Assembly (NCBI GenBank): GCA_016214375.1
Contig: JACROQ010000042.1
Location: forward strand, 1-9,459
Origin: Nitrospirota bacterium
GTDB taxonomy: Bacteria; Nitrospirota; 9FT-COMBO-42-15; HDB-SIOI813
Length of the DNA: 9,459 nucleotides
Direction of reading: 5' to 3'
Shown here: positions 1-5,833 of the stretch, one piece after another
Position numbering within the stretch: the stretch's first letter is position 1
Layout of the letters: each line of letters starts with the position of its first letter
Position numbers and translations under genes: made by a program
The notes under the pieces: model-generated
The model's input: only the letters and a program-made list of their open reading frames with translations
The model's database searches: none
What the model was told of the DNA's origin: nothing

Positions 1-56
1 CTCGGCGGCATCAAGTAGATTTGATCCCGATCGTATTCCTTGAAATTGTAGGCCAT
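1..56 (-). CDS. IS1182-family transposase, N-terminal start only (runs off window edge)
   Basis: Reading leftward from the ATG at 54-56, the first 18 codons give MAYNFKEYDRDQIYLMPP. This closely resembles the conserved beginning of IS1182-type DDE transposases (a YNF.EY..DQ.YLLPPS pattern). A very strong Shine-Dalgarno, AAGGAGGAGG on the minus strand (about 61-70), lies just upstream, which supports this start. The catalytic DDE core would lie outside the window, so activity cannot be judged. The flanking 57-130 stretch should be the IS leader and terminal inverted repeat. Family assignment rests on recognising a short N-terminus, so it is fairly but not fully secure. Confidence 0.75.
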   Translation of the reverse strand, partial: MAYNFKEYDRDQIYLMPP

Positions 57-130
57 CTCCCTCCTCCTTACCCGTGATGACCCATACTATCAGCTCCTTA
101 TTCTATTGCAAGGGATTTGCGCAACAGACT
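1..130 (-). mobile_element. Inner-left end of an IS1182-like insertion sequence (partial)
   Basis: This covers the transposase start (1-56), its leader, and a probable terminal inverted repeat near 112-130, seen on the plus strand as GGGATTTGCGCAACAGACTC. The outer boundary is inferred, not measured. The minus-strand reading frame entering from 293 loses its protein-like character at about this point and stops at 90, as expected if the IS was inserted into that gene. The other IS end and the target duplication lie outside the window, so the exact edge could be off by 10-20 bases. Confidence 0.5.
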
Positions 131-293
131 CTACAGTAAGGGTTAAATGAGCGCAATAATACTTAGGATAATTATGCTTAACATAATTGACCAGCTTCTT
201 GATAGAATTTAGAAAATTTCCATACCTGCCGGCAGGCATATAAGATAACTTACCTGTAACCTTGTGTCTGAATACACGATTCCTTAACCCCAT
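90..293 (-). pseudogene. N-terminal stub of a replication-initiator-like (HUH type?) protein, cut by the IS
   Basis: The frame starts at ATG 291-293, seven bases after a strong GGGGAGG Shine-Dalgarno (301-307 on the complement), so the start looks genuine. It is 67 codons long. The N-terminus is basic (MGLRNRVFRHKVTGKLSYMP), followed by a segment reading NSIKKLVNYVKHNYPKYY and then AHLTLTV. The last motif resembles motif 1 (hhTLT) of rolling-circle replication initiators and related HUH nucleases. The HUH motif and catalytic Tyr that should follow are absent. From about codon 55 the sequence is probably IS-end DNA that brings in a stop. It is AT-richer than the genes to the right, as expected for acquired DNA. 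The Rep-like assignment rests on one short motif and is tentative; the truncation is the firmer claim. Confidence 0.45.
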
Positions 294-456
294 AACATAA
301 CCTCCCCTCAAGTGTCCGCCGGCGTGTCCATTACACACCTATTTAAGCAAACATCCCTGAATGCTAATAAACTTCCTCAAATCGTTTTGTCAGAAAATAC
401 CAGAGGTTAGAATTGTCTTGATAGATAAGGTCTTGACAGGGATTGCTGCTTTTGTC

Positions 457-502
457 ACTCTTAATCAGCGGGTCGGAGGTTCGATCCCTCCACGGCTCAC
501 CA
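457..502 (+). other. tRNA-Lys(CTT) 3' half; candidate attachment-site scar
   Basis: These 46 bases match the 3' part of a bacterial tRNA-Lys. They contain the anticodon loop CTCTTAA with anticodon CTT (458-464), the 3' strand of the anticodon stem TCAGC, the variable loop, a perfect T arm (GGAGG, TTCGATC, CCTCC), the acceptor 3' strand ACGGCTC with discriminator A, and an encoded CCA at 500-502. The upstream bases do not pair with TCAGC, and no D arm or GAGCCGT acceptor strand occurs where it should (about 425-455). It therefore cannot be a functional tRNA. The match begins at the anticodon loop, a known crossover point for tyrosine-recombinase integration into tRNA genes. I infer that an element lay or lies to the left and that the intact tRNA-Lys is at its far end. 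Confidence 0.7.
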
Positions 503-521
503 GGATTTTCAAGGGGGCATC

Positions 522-584
522 AAGGGGGTCAGGTCTTGAATCTTGACATTCGTACAATGTCAAGATTCAAGACCTGACCCCCTT
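522..584. repeat. Perfect 29-bp inverted repeat with 5-base loop (REP-like palindrome)
   Basis: The left arm 522-550 and right arm 556-584 are exact reverse complements (29 of 29 pairs). The loop CGTAC is at 551-555. The outer part is a GGGGGTCAGG/CCTGACCCCC clamp and the inner part carries TCTTGAATCTTGACATT. From memory, palindromes of this type occur near IS200-like/REP-associated tyrosine transposases (RAYT/Y1_Tnp), but no such gene is in the window. It starts 19 bases after the tRNA-Lys CCA and ends 9 bases past the permease stop codon. It could attenuate transcription leaving the permease gene, although no T-tract follows on either strand, so a standard Rho-independent terminator is unlikely. 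A short CAAGGGGG direct repeat (510-517 and 521-528) abuts it. Confidence 0.85.
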
Positions 585-593
585 TACGGCACT

Positions 594-2378
594 TTACAGC
601 GGCCAGAAGATCGGTATGAAGATCAGGGCGATGAGGAACACCACCAGTGTCAGTGGCAACCCTACCCGTATGAAGTCACTAAAGCGGTATCTGCCGGGAC
701 CATAGACAAGCACAGAGGCCGGTTCAAGCGGGGTGATGAATGAGCAGGAGGCGGCAATAGCCACGTCCATGGCAAAGGTCTTTGGGTTTACGCCGAGCTG
801 GAGGGCGGTGTGTATGGCAATGGGTAATACCAGCAGGGCCGCGGCCACATTGGACATCGGCTGGGTCAGGAGCACGGTTAAAACGAAAAAGGAACCCAGG
901 AGGGTATAGATGCCGTAGGAGGCCGTTATTTTTATGAGGAGGTCGGCGAGGAATTGTGCCGTCCCTGACTGCTCTACCGCAATCCCGAGGGATATCATTC
1001 CACCGATAAGGACCAGGAGATGCATATTCACCGCCTGGTATATTTCATCTGCGTAGAGACATTTACTGAGAACCATCAATACCGCTCCCACGAGGAAGGA
1101 TACCGATATCGGCACCAAACCGATGCCGCCGGCTATGATGGCCGCAATAAAGATGGCGGTTGCCACACCCGCCTTTTTCGTGCGGAACTGCTCTGGGGTC
1201 ACATCGCCTATGACGATCAGCTTTAAGATATCTTTCAACGCCTCAATGCGCTCTCTCTCCCCTTGAAGCAAGAGGACATCCCCCACGCGAAGGAGGATTC
1301 TTCCCACCTTCTCCCGCAGGCAGATCCCTTGCCGGTAGATGGCAATTACAGAGAGGCTATAGGTGTGTCTGAAATTGACCTCCTTCAGGGTCTTCCACTC
1401 TAAGAGCGAGTCTGCGGCAATGACCGCCTCAACCATGCGGAGATTTCCTGGTTCTAAATCCTCTTCGCTGTGTTTGAGGCCGGATTTTAGCTCTACCCCT
1501 TTTATTTGCCCTGCCTTCGCAAGGTTCTCAATGCTTCCCATGACAAGCAATGAATCTCCGCTCTCAATCGTATAGTGTTCTCCCGGGATGTAGATGTTTT
1601 TGCCGGCCCGATATATCCCTACGATCGTAAGATCAGGTCCTCCCCCGAAGGCGCCTTCGGATATCCTCATCCCCACGAGCGGGGAGGCGGGCATCACCTT
1701 TAACTCCGATAGATATTCCCTGATCCCATACTCTTCCATCATAGCCTCTTTTTCCCGGTCAGGGAGGAGCATCGGGCCAAAGATAATAAAGAACAACAGT
1801 CCGCTAACGAAAATCAATAACCCTATGGGGGTAAATTCAAATAATGAAAAGGGGGCTATCTTGTATGTCTTCAGGGCCTCTGATACGGCCACATTGGTAG
1901 ATGTCCCTATCAGGGTACACATGCCTCCAAGCATCGAGCCGAATGCCAGGGGCATCAGGAGTCTGGATGGGTTGATCTTGGCCATCTTGGCCACACTGAC
2001 CGCTGCCGGAAGGAGTATGGCCGTTGCGGCCACATTATTAATGAATGAAGAGATCAAACCCACAGTGATCAGGAACATAAACATGAGTCGTGTGGGGTGT
2101 GTCCCTGCCTTCTTCAGGATGTAGTGTGCGATCCTGTCTGCGACACCCGCCTTGATCAGGGCGGTAGTCATGATAAGGACACTGGCTATCATGACCAGTG
2201 CGGTGTTACTAAATCCAATGAATGCATTCTCCGGTGACAGGATGCGGAAAAAGATTAGTGCAAGGACTACCAAAATAGATACGAGGTCTACAGAGAGTAT
2301 CTCGATAGAAAAGAGGACAACCGCAGCAATTATAATGATGAGGGTTATGAGGATGTTGGTATCCGGCATGCCAGGCAT
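594..2378 (-). CDS. SLC13/DASS-type anion permease with two RCK_C (TrkA_C) domains
   Basis: This is an integral inner-membrane transporter of about 594 residues. An N-terminal block of hydrophobic helices carries family hallmarks: SSFINNVAATAILLP (first SNT-like reentrant region) and GTSTNVAVSEAL. A soluble central part follows with two TrkA_C-like domains, the first around PLVGMRISEGAFGG to LLVMGSIENL and the second around WKTLKEVNFRHTYSL to LLLQGERERIEAL. A second membrane block contains TQPMSNVAAALLVLP and FITPLEPASVLVYGPGRYR. This architecture is typical of bacterial sulfate/dicarboxylate-type SLC13 permeases; the substrate cannot be read from sequence. TrkA_C domains are known ligand-binding regulatory modules. 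The start is uncertain: ATG 2378, ATG 2369 or TTG 2390 are all in frame, and none has a well-spaced Shine-Dalgarno. It is transcribed divergently from the tRNA-Leu/tig unit. Confidence 0.9.
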   Translation of the reverse strand: MPGMPDTNILITLIIIIAAVVLFSIEILSVDLVSILVVLALIFFRILSPENAFIGFSNTALVMIASVLIMTTALIKAGVADRIAHYILKKAGTHPTRLMFMFLITVGLISSFINNVAATAILLPAAVSVAKMAKINPSRLLMPLAFGSMLGGMCTLIGTSTNVAVSEALKTYKIAPFSLFEFTPIGLLIFVSGLLFFIIFGPMLLPDREKEAMMEEYGIREYLSELKVMPASPLVGMRISEGAFGGGPDLTIVGIYRAGKNIYIPGEHYTIESGDSLLVMGSIENLAKAGQIKGVELKSGLKHSEEDLEPGNLRMVEAVIAADSLLEWKTLKEVNFRHTYSLSVIAIYRQGICLREKVGRILLRVGDVLLLQGERERIEALKDILKLIVIGDVTPEQFRTKKAGVATAIFIAAIIAGGIGLVPISVSFLVGAVLMVLSKCLYADEIYQAVNMHLLVLIGGMISLGIAVEQSGTAQFLADLLIKITASYGIYTLLGSFFVLTVLLTQPMSNVAAALLVLPIAIHTALQLGVNPKTFAMDVAIAASCSFITPLEPASVLVYGPGRYRFSDFIRVGLPLTLVVFLIALIFIPIFWPL

Positions 2379-2406
2379 TATACTTGACAACCCCCGCTAT
2401 ATTCAA
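2377..2406 (-). promoter_or_regulatory. Candidate sigma70 promoter for the permease gene
   Basis: On the minus strand, TTGAAT (2406-2401) and a perfect TATAAT (2382-2377) are separated by 18 bases. The predicted transcription start falls at about 2369-2371, at or just before the in-frame ATG at 2369. If the promoter is used, the mRNA would have almost no leader. This is a motif match only. Confidence 0.4.
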
Positions 2407-2413
2407 GTAAATT
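2384..2413 (+). promoter_or_regulatory. Candidate sigma70 promoter for tRNA-Leu and the tig operon
   Basis: A consensus TTGACA (2384-2389) is followed after 18 bases by TAAATT (2408-2413, 4 of 6 to consensus). The predicted transcription start near 2420 lies about 40 bases before the tRNA-Leu 5' end. It overlaps the opposing permease promoter, so the two polymerases would compete for the same DNA. Confidence 0.4.
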
Positions 2414-2459
2414 AGCATGGAAGCTGTAATATGTAATGGACCTTTTTCAACACAATCGC

Positions 2460-2530
2460 GCGAGAGTGGCGGAACTGGCAGACGCACTGGACTTAGGATC
2501 CAGCGGGCAACCATGGGGGTTCAACTCCCC
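2460..2530 (+). tRNA. tRNA-Leu(TAG), 3'-truncated inside the T stem
   Basis: The sequence contains the acceptor 5' strand GCGAGAG (2460-2466), a D arm, the anticodon stem-loop CTGGA-CTTAGGA-TCCAG with anticodon TAG, the leucine-type variable region GGGCAACCATG, and the T arm GGGGG-TTCAACT-CCCC. After four of the five 3' T-stem bases the sequence becomes GAAACGG, which belongs to the trigger factor coding region. The expected acceptor strand CTCTCGC, discriminator and CCA are missing. As written the gene cannot form an acceptor stem and would be non-functional. tRNA-Leu upstream of tig is, to my recollection, a natural arrangement in some related bacteria, so the two genes are probably true neighbours with the DNA between them lost. 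See the findings for the deletion versus misassembly question. Confidence 0.85.
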
Positions 2531-2531
2531 G

Positions 2532-3734
2532 AAACGGGTATTTACCATAGAGGTTCCCTCTGATGTGGTCTCAAAGGAATTTTTTGAGGCCTATGATAAC
2601 CTGAGAAAGCGGGTGAAGGTCCCGGGCTTCAGGCCCGGAAAGGCTCCTCTCACCCTTCTGGAGCGTCGATACGCCAAGGATGTGGAGGCGGATTTAATAA
2701 AACGGCTTATCCCGGATTACTATCTGAAGGCGGTCAAGGAAAGCGGGGTGGTCCCTGTCGATATGCCGGAGATAGACCATGTAGATCTGCGAAGAGACGG
2801 ACCCTTGAAATTTACCGCCACTGTCGAGGTCCAGCCTAAGATAGGGCAGGTGGTCTATGAGGGGATAGAGTTAAAAAAGGAAGAGGTGACTGTTACTGAG
2901 AAAGATATAGAGGATAGGATTGAGGAGTTAAGAAACTTCCATGCCCAGTTGGAGGTGGCCGGGGAGGGACATGCCATAGAGGAAGGTGATTATGTTCAAG
3001 TGGATTATACCGGGCTCAGGGATGGTAAGCCTGTGAAAGGGGTTGAGCGAAAAGGGGTGGTATTTCAGATAGGGTCATCGGCCATCCCAAACATCGATAA
3101 GGGGTTAGTGGGGGCCCGAAAGGGTGAAGAAAGGGAGATAGAGTATTCCGAACAAAACCTCCTCTTAAAGATCAAGGTCGCAGAGATCAAAAAAAAGGCG
3201 CTGCCTGAGGTCAACGATGACTTTGCGAAGGGGGTCGGGGGGTATCACTCCCTCATGGAACTCAGGGAAGGGTTGAAGGGGTCCCTCCTGGAGGAGAAGG
3301 GCGAGGCACAGAAGGCCCACTATAGGGAAGAGGTTATCAAAAGGCTTATCGAACGGAACCCTGTAGAGGCGCCGCCATCCCTTGTTGAAAGAGAGATGAA
3401 GCGATTTTTGGCAAGGACAAAGCGGTTTATGGGGAAAAAGGGGGAGTTTGAACCGGAAGAAGAAAAGTCTTTCAGAGAAAAATATATGCCGCACGCTGAA
3501 GAACAGATCAAGGGCTATCTGTTGTTAACGGCGATAGGAAATCATGAGGGAATAAGCGCTGCAGCGGATGATGTGGAAGAGGAGATTAAAAGGATGGCGC
3601 AGAAACACGGTCAGGAGGTGTGGCAGGTTAGAAAATCCTTAGAGTCTGTGGATGAAGGCCTGGAAGGGCTGAAGTCCAGGATTGTAGAGGATAAGGTGAT
3701 TAAATGGATCATGGACAAGGTTAAATGGGTCTAA
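2532..3734 (+). CDS. tig: Trigger factor (ribosome-bound chaperone), 5' end missing
   Basis: Trigger factor binds ribosomal protein L23 at the exit tunnel and shields nascent chains. The ribosome-binding loop GFRPGKAP is at 2625-2648 and fits the family GFRxGxxP signature. The FKBP-like domain spans roughly 2970-3170 (GDYVQVDYTGLRDG to KIKVAEIKKK). The long helical C-terminal chaperone domain runs to the stop at 3734. About 400 residues remain, against a usual 430-450. Recognisable homology begins at KRVFTIEVP directly after the tRNA-Leu junction, so the start codon and about 12-13 residues (first strand of the ribosome-binding domain) are missing. The open frame extends back to an ATG at 2436, but those 32 codons are the tRNA read as protein. 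No start codon with a Shine-Dalgarno lies just downstream of the junction. The FKBP domain also lacks the FPEEYHAENLKGK-type flap seen in E. coli. clpP follows after 21 bases. Confidence 0.9.
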   Translation, partial: KRVFTIEVPSDVVSKEFFEAYDNLRKRVKVPGFRPGKAPLTLLERRYAKDVEADLIKRLIPDYYLKAVKESGVVPVDMPEIDHVDLRRDGPLKFTATVEVQPKIGQVVYEGIELKKEEVTVTEKDIEDRIEELRNFHAQLEVAGEGHAIEEGDYVQVDYTGLRDGKPVKGVERKGVVFQIGSSAIPNIDKGLVGARKGEEREIEYSEQNLLLKIKVAEIKKKALPEVNDDFAKGVGGYHSLMELREGLKGSLLEEKGEAQKAHYREEVIKRLIERNPVEAPPSLVEREMKRFLARTKRFMGKKGEFEPEEEKSFREKYMPHAEEQIKGYLLLTAIGNHEGISAAADDVEEEIKRMAQKHGQEVWQVRKSLESVDEGLEGLKSRIVEDKVIKWIMDKVKWV

Positions 3735-3755
3735 CGGGAAGGAGTTATTAATAAT

Positions 3756-4349
3756 ATGCTGATACCAATGGTAGTAGAACAGACAAGCAGGGGTGAGCGG
3801 GCCTATGATATATACTCCCGTCTCCTGAAGGACAGGATCATATTCGTCGGGGCCCCGATCGACGATAATTTTTCAAACCTCATCATTGCCCAGCTCCTCT
3901 TCCTGGAGGCAGAGGATCCGGATAAAGATATCCATTTATATATCAACTCCCCCGGAGGCGTTGTCACCTCAGGTCTTGCCGTCTACGATACCATGCAATA
4001 TATAAGACCGGATATCTCTACGATCTGCATCGGGCAGGCATCCAGTATGGGCGCCCTTCTCCTTGCGGCAGGGGCAAAGGGTAAACGGTTTGCGCTCCCC
4101 AACGTGCGGGTCATGATACACCAGCCTATGGGAGGATTCCAGGGTCAGGCTACGGACATCGAGATACACGCCAGGGAAATCTTAAAGATGAAAGGGTCCC
4201 TTAACCAGATACTGGCAAATCATACCGGTCAACCGATTGAGCGCATCAGACAGGATACGGAGCGGGACTTTTTTATGTCTGGCGAAGAGGCCAAAAAATA
4301 TGGTATAATTGATGACGTGTTAAAGGAGAGGGCCCCTAAAAAGGCCTAA
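3756..4349 (+). CDS. clpP: ATP-dependent Clp protease proteolytic subunit ClpP
   Basis: This is a serine peptidase that assembles as a double heptameric ring and degrades proteins threaded in by ClpX or other AAA+ partners. It has 197 residues, full length for the family. The catalytic triad is intact: Ser97 in GQASSMGA, His122 in MIHQPMGG and Asp171 in TERDFF. The oxyanion-region SPGGVVTSG is at 65-73. The N-terminus MLIPMVVEQTSRGERAYDIY matches the usual mature start of ClpP, with little or no propeptide. A Shine-Dalgarno GGAAGGAG (3738-3745) precedes the start by about 10 bases. It sits between tig and clpX in the conventional order, with gaps of 21 and 16 bases, so all three are probably one transcript. 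Confidence 0.98.
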   Translation: MLIPMVVEQTSRGERAYDIYSRLLKDRIIFVGAPIDDNFSNLIIAQLLFLEAEDPDKDIHLYINSPGGVVTSGLAVYDTMQYIRPDISTICIGQASSMGALLLAAGAKGKRFALPNVRVMIHQPMGGFQGQATDIEIHAREILKMKGSLNQILANHTGQPIERIRQDTERDFFMSGEEAKKYGIIDDVLKERAPKKA

Positions 4350-4365
4350 AAAGGATCAACATTTT

Positions 4366-5625
4366 ATGGCGAATCAGAATAAGGGAAAAGAAGGTGAAGT
4401 GAAGTGCTCTTTCTGCGGAAAGAGCAGGACCGAGGTCAAAAGGCTGATTGCAGGTCCTACCGTCTATATATGTAATGAGTGCGTGGACCTCTGTAATGAC
4501 ATCATTGCTGAGGAGTGGGAAGAGGATAAGGGGCCGGGCACTGTAAAACTACCGAAGCCTTCTGAAATCAAGGTCACACTGGATAATTATGTAATCGGAC
4601 AGGACCGTGCCAAAAAGACCTTGGCGGTCGCGGTGCATAATCACTATAAACGGCTCTTCTCGGACATCAAGATCATGGATGATATCGAGCTCCAGAAGGG
4701 AAACATCCTCCTGATCGGGCCTTCCGGGACCGGCAAGACACTCCTTGCCCAGACTCTTGCCAGGATATTGGACGTACCATTCACCATAGCCGATGCAACG
4801 ACCCTGACAGAGGCGGGTTACGTGGGAGAAGATGTCGAGAATATTATATTGAAGCTGTTGCAGGCAGCAGATTATGATGTGGAAAAGGCGGAACGCGGCA
4901 TTGTCTATATTGACGAGATAGACAAGATCAGCCGAAAGAGCGAGAACCCCTCGATCACACGGGATGTTTCCGGTGAAGGTGTCCAGCAGGCGTTGCTCAA
5001 AATCATCGAAGGGACGGTCGCCAGTGTACCCCCGCAAGGTGGGCGCAAACATCCACACCAGGAATTTGTCCAGATTGATACCACAAACATTCTGTTTATC
5101 TGTGGCGGCACATTCGTCGGTCTTGAGAATACCATCAAAAACAGGCTTGGCAAATCGACTATGGGATTTGGCGCTGATATCAAGAGTAAGGAGGAAATAC
5201 GGATAGGGGAAGTGCTGAGCCATGTACAGACAGCGGATCTCCTGAAATTTGGACTTATCCCGGAGTTTATTGGCCGCCTGCCTATCGTGGCCACGCTTTA
5301 TGATCTCGACCATGAGGCCTTAGTTAGGGTTTTAACCGAGCCTCGAAATGCGATTGTGAGACAGTACCAGAAATTATTTGCACTTGAGAAGGTAACCCTG
5401 CGGTTTACGGATAGCGCCGTCAATGCGATAGCCAAAAAGGCCCTCTCCCTTAAGACAGGGGCGCGGGGGTTGCGGGCTATCCTGGAAGAGGTTATGCTCG
5501 AGCTTATGTATGATATACCGTCACAACAGAATGTCAAAGAGTGTATTATCAACGAAGATGTCATCATCGGGCATTCAAAGCCCATTCTGATCTACATAAA
5601 CGAGCAAGAGGCAAAGTCTGCATAG
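4366..5625 (+). CDS. clpX: ATP-dependent Clp protease ATP-binding subunit ClpX
   Basis: This AAA+ unfoldase recognises substrates and feeds them to ClpP. It has 419 residues, normal length. The N-terminal zinc-binding domain carries Cys14, Cys17, Cys36 and Cys39. Walker A GPSGTGKT is at 118-125, pore loop GYVG at 151-154, Walker B YIDEID with Asp183/Glu184, the RKH loop at 228-230, and sensor 2 GARGLR at 365-370. The ClpP-docking loop reads MGF (266-268) where E. coli has IGF, a conservative change. A Shine-Dalgarno AAGGA (4351-4355) lies 10 bases before the start. In many proteobacteria lon comes next; here the gene is followed after 29 bases by a palindromic repeat and then redox genes, so the usual synteny ends here. 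Confidence 0.98.
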   Translation: MANQNKGKEGEVKCSFCGKSRTEVKRLIAGPTVYICNECVDLCNDIIAEEWEEDKGPGTVKLPKPSEIKVTLDNYVIGQDRAKKTLAVAVHNHYKRLFSDIKIMDDIELQKGNILLIGPSGTGKTLLAQTLARILDVPFTIADATTLTEAGYVGEDVENIILKLLQAADYDVEKAERGIVYIDEIDKISRKSENPSITRDVSGEGVQQALLKIIEGTVASVPPQGGRKHPHQEFVQIDTTNILFICGGTFVGLENTIKNRLGKSTMGFGADIKSKEEIRIGEVLSHVQTADLLKFGLIPEFIGRLPIVATLYDLDHEALVRVLTEPRNAIVRQYQKLFALEKVTLRFTDSAVNAIAKKALSLKTGARGLRAILEEVMLELMYDIPSQQNVKECIINEDVIIGHSKPILIYINEQEAKSA

Positions 5626-5654
5626 GACCCCTCTTCCAGCCTCAACGGATATCT

Positions 5655-5811
5655 ATTGACGGCTTTGTAAAAAGTCCATCTGCGGCGTTGCGCTGCATCC
5701 TTCGTCATTGCGGCGTAGCTACAAGTACGCCTCATTCCTCAGGATTTGCGCGCCTTGCATATGAAGCTTTTTACAAAGCGGTCCGCTGTCGAGACTTTTT
5801 ACGAGACTGTC
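5655..5811 (+). repeat. MITE-like palindromic repeat, copy 1
   Basis: This 157-base element is roughly 92% identical by eye to the copy at 6623-6779, in the same orientation and with two compensating single-base indels. The left terminal arm (GACGGCTTTGTAAAAAGTCC, 5658-5677) is imperfectly complementary to the right arm near 5762-5784. The interior is itself a degenerate palindrome centred near 5722. A second, partial right arm (GACTTTTTACGAGACTGTC) follows at 5793-5811. There is no coding capacity of its own; an open frame through it is spurious. It fills most of the gap between clpX and the CBS/cytochrome b gene and could fold into a large RNA hairpin at the end of the clp operon. I recall similar elements in Geobacter-like genomes, but that was not checked. 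Confidence 0.9.
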
Positions 5812-5833
5812 TCTATTTAGTTCATACTAAAAA

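Noticed and set aside
226..238. CCTGCCGGCAGG 12-bp palindrome
   Set aside because: It lies within the Rep-like reading frame and is a single occurrence here; no basis for assigning a site function.
361..546. Plus-strand 61-codon open frame
   Set aside because: It runs through the tRNA-Lys half and into the inverted repeat; no ribosome-binding site or recognisable domain.
522..590. Rho-independent terminator for the permease gene
   Set aside because: The stem is strong but no run of T follows on either strand and the stem is unusually long, so it is listed as a palindromic repeat instead.
1594..2124. 176-codon plus-strand frame opposite the permease
   Set aside because: Antisense shadow of the permease coding sequence, with low-complexity composition and no ribosome-binding site.
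2436..2531. N-terminal extension of trigger factor (MDLFQHNRARVAELADALD...)
   Set aside because: These codons translate the tRNA-Leu gene; the RVAELADALDLGSSG string is a familiar artefact of reading tRNA-Leu as protein, and the ATG lacks a Shine-Dalgarno.
4549..5313. 254-codon minus-strand frame opposite clpX
   Set aside because: A shadow of a strongly conserved plus-strand gene; no start signal and no recognisable motif.
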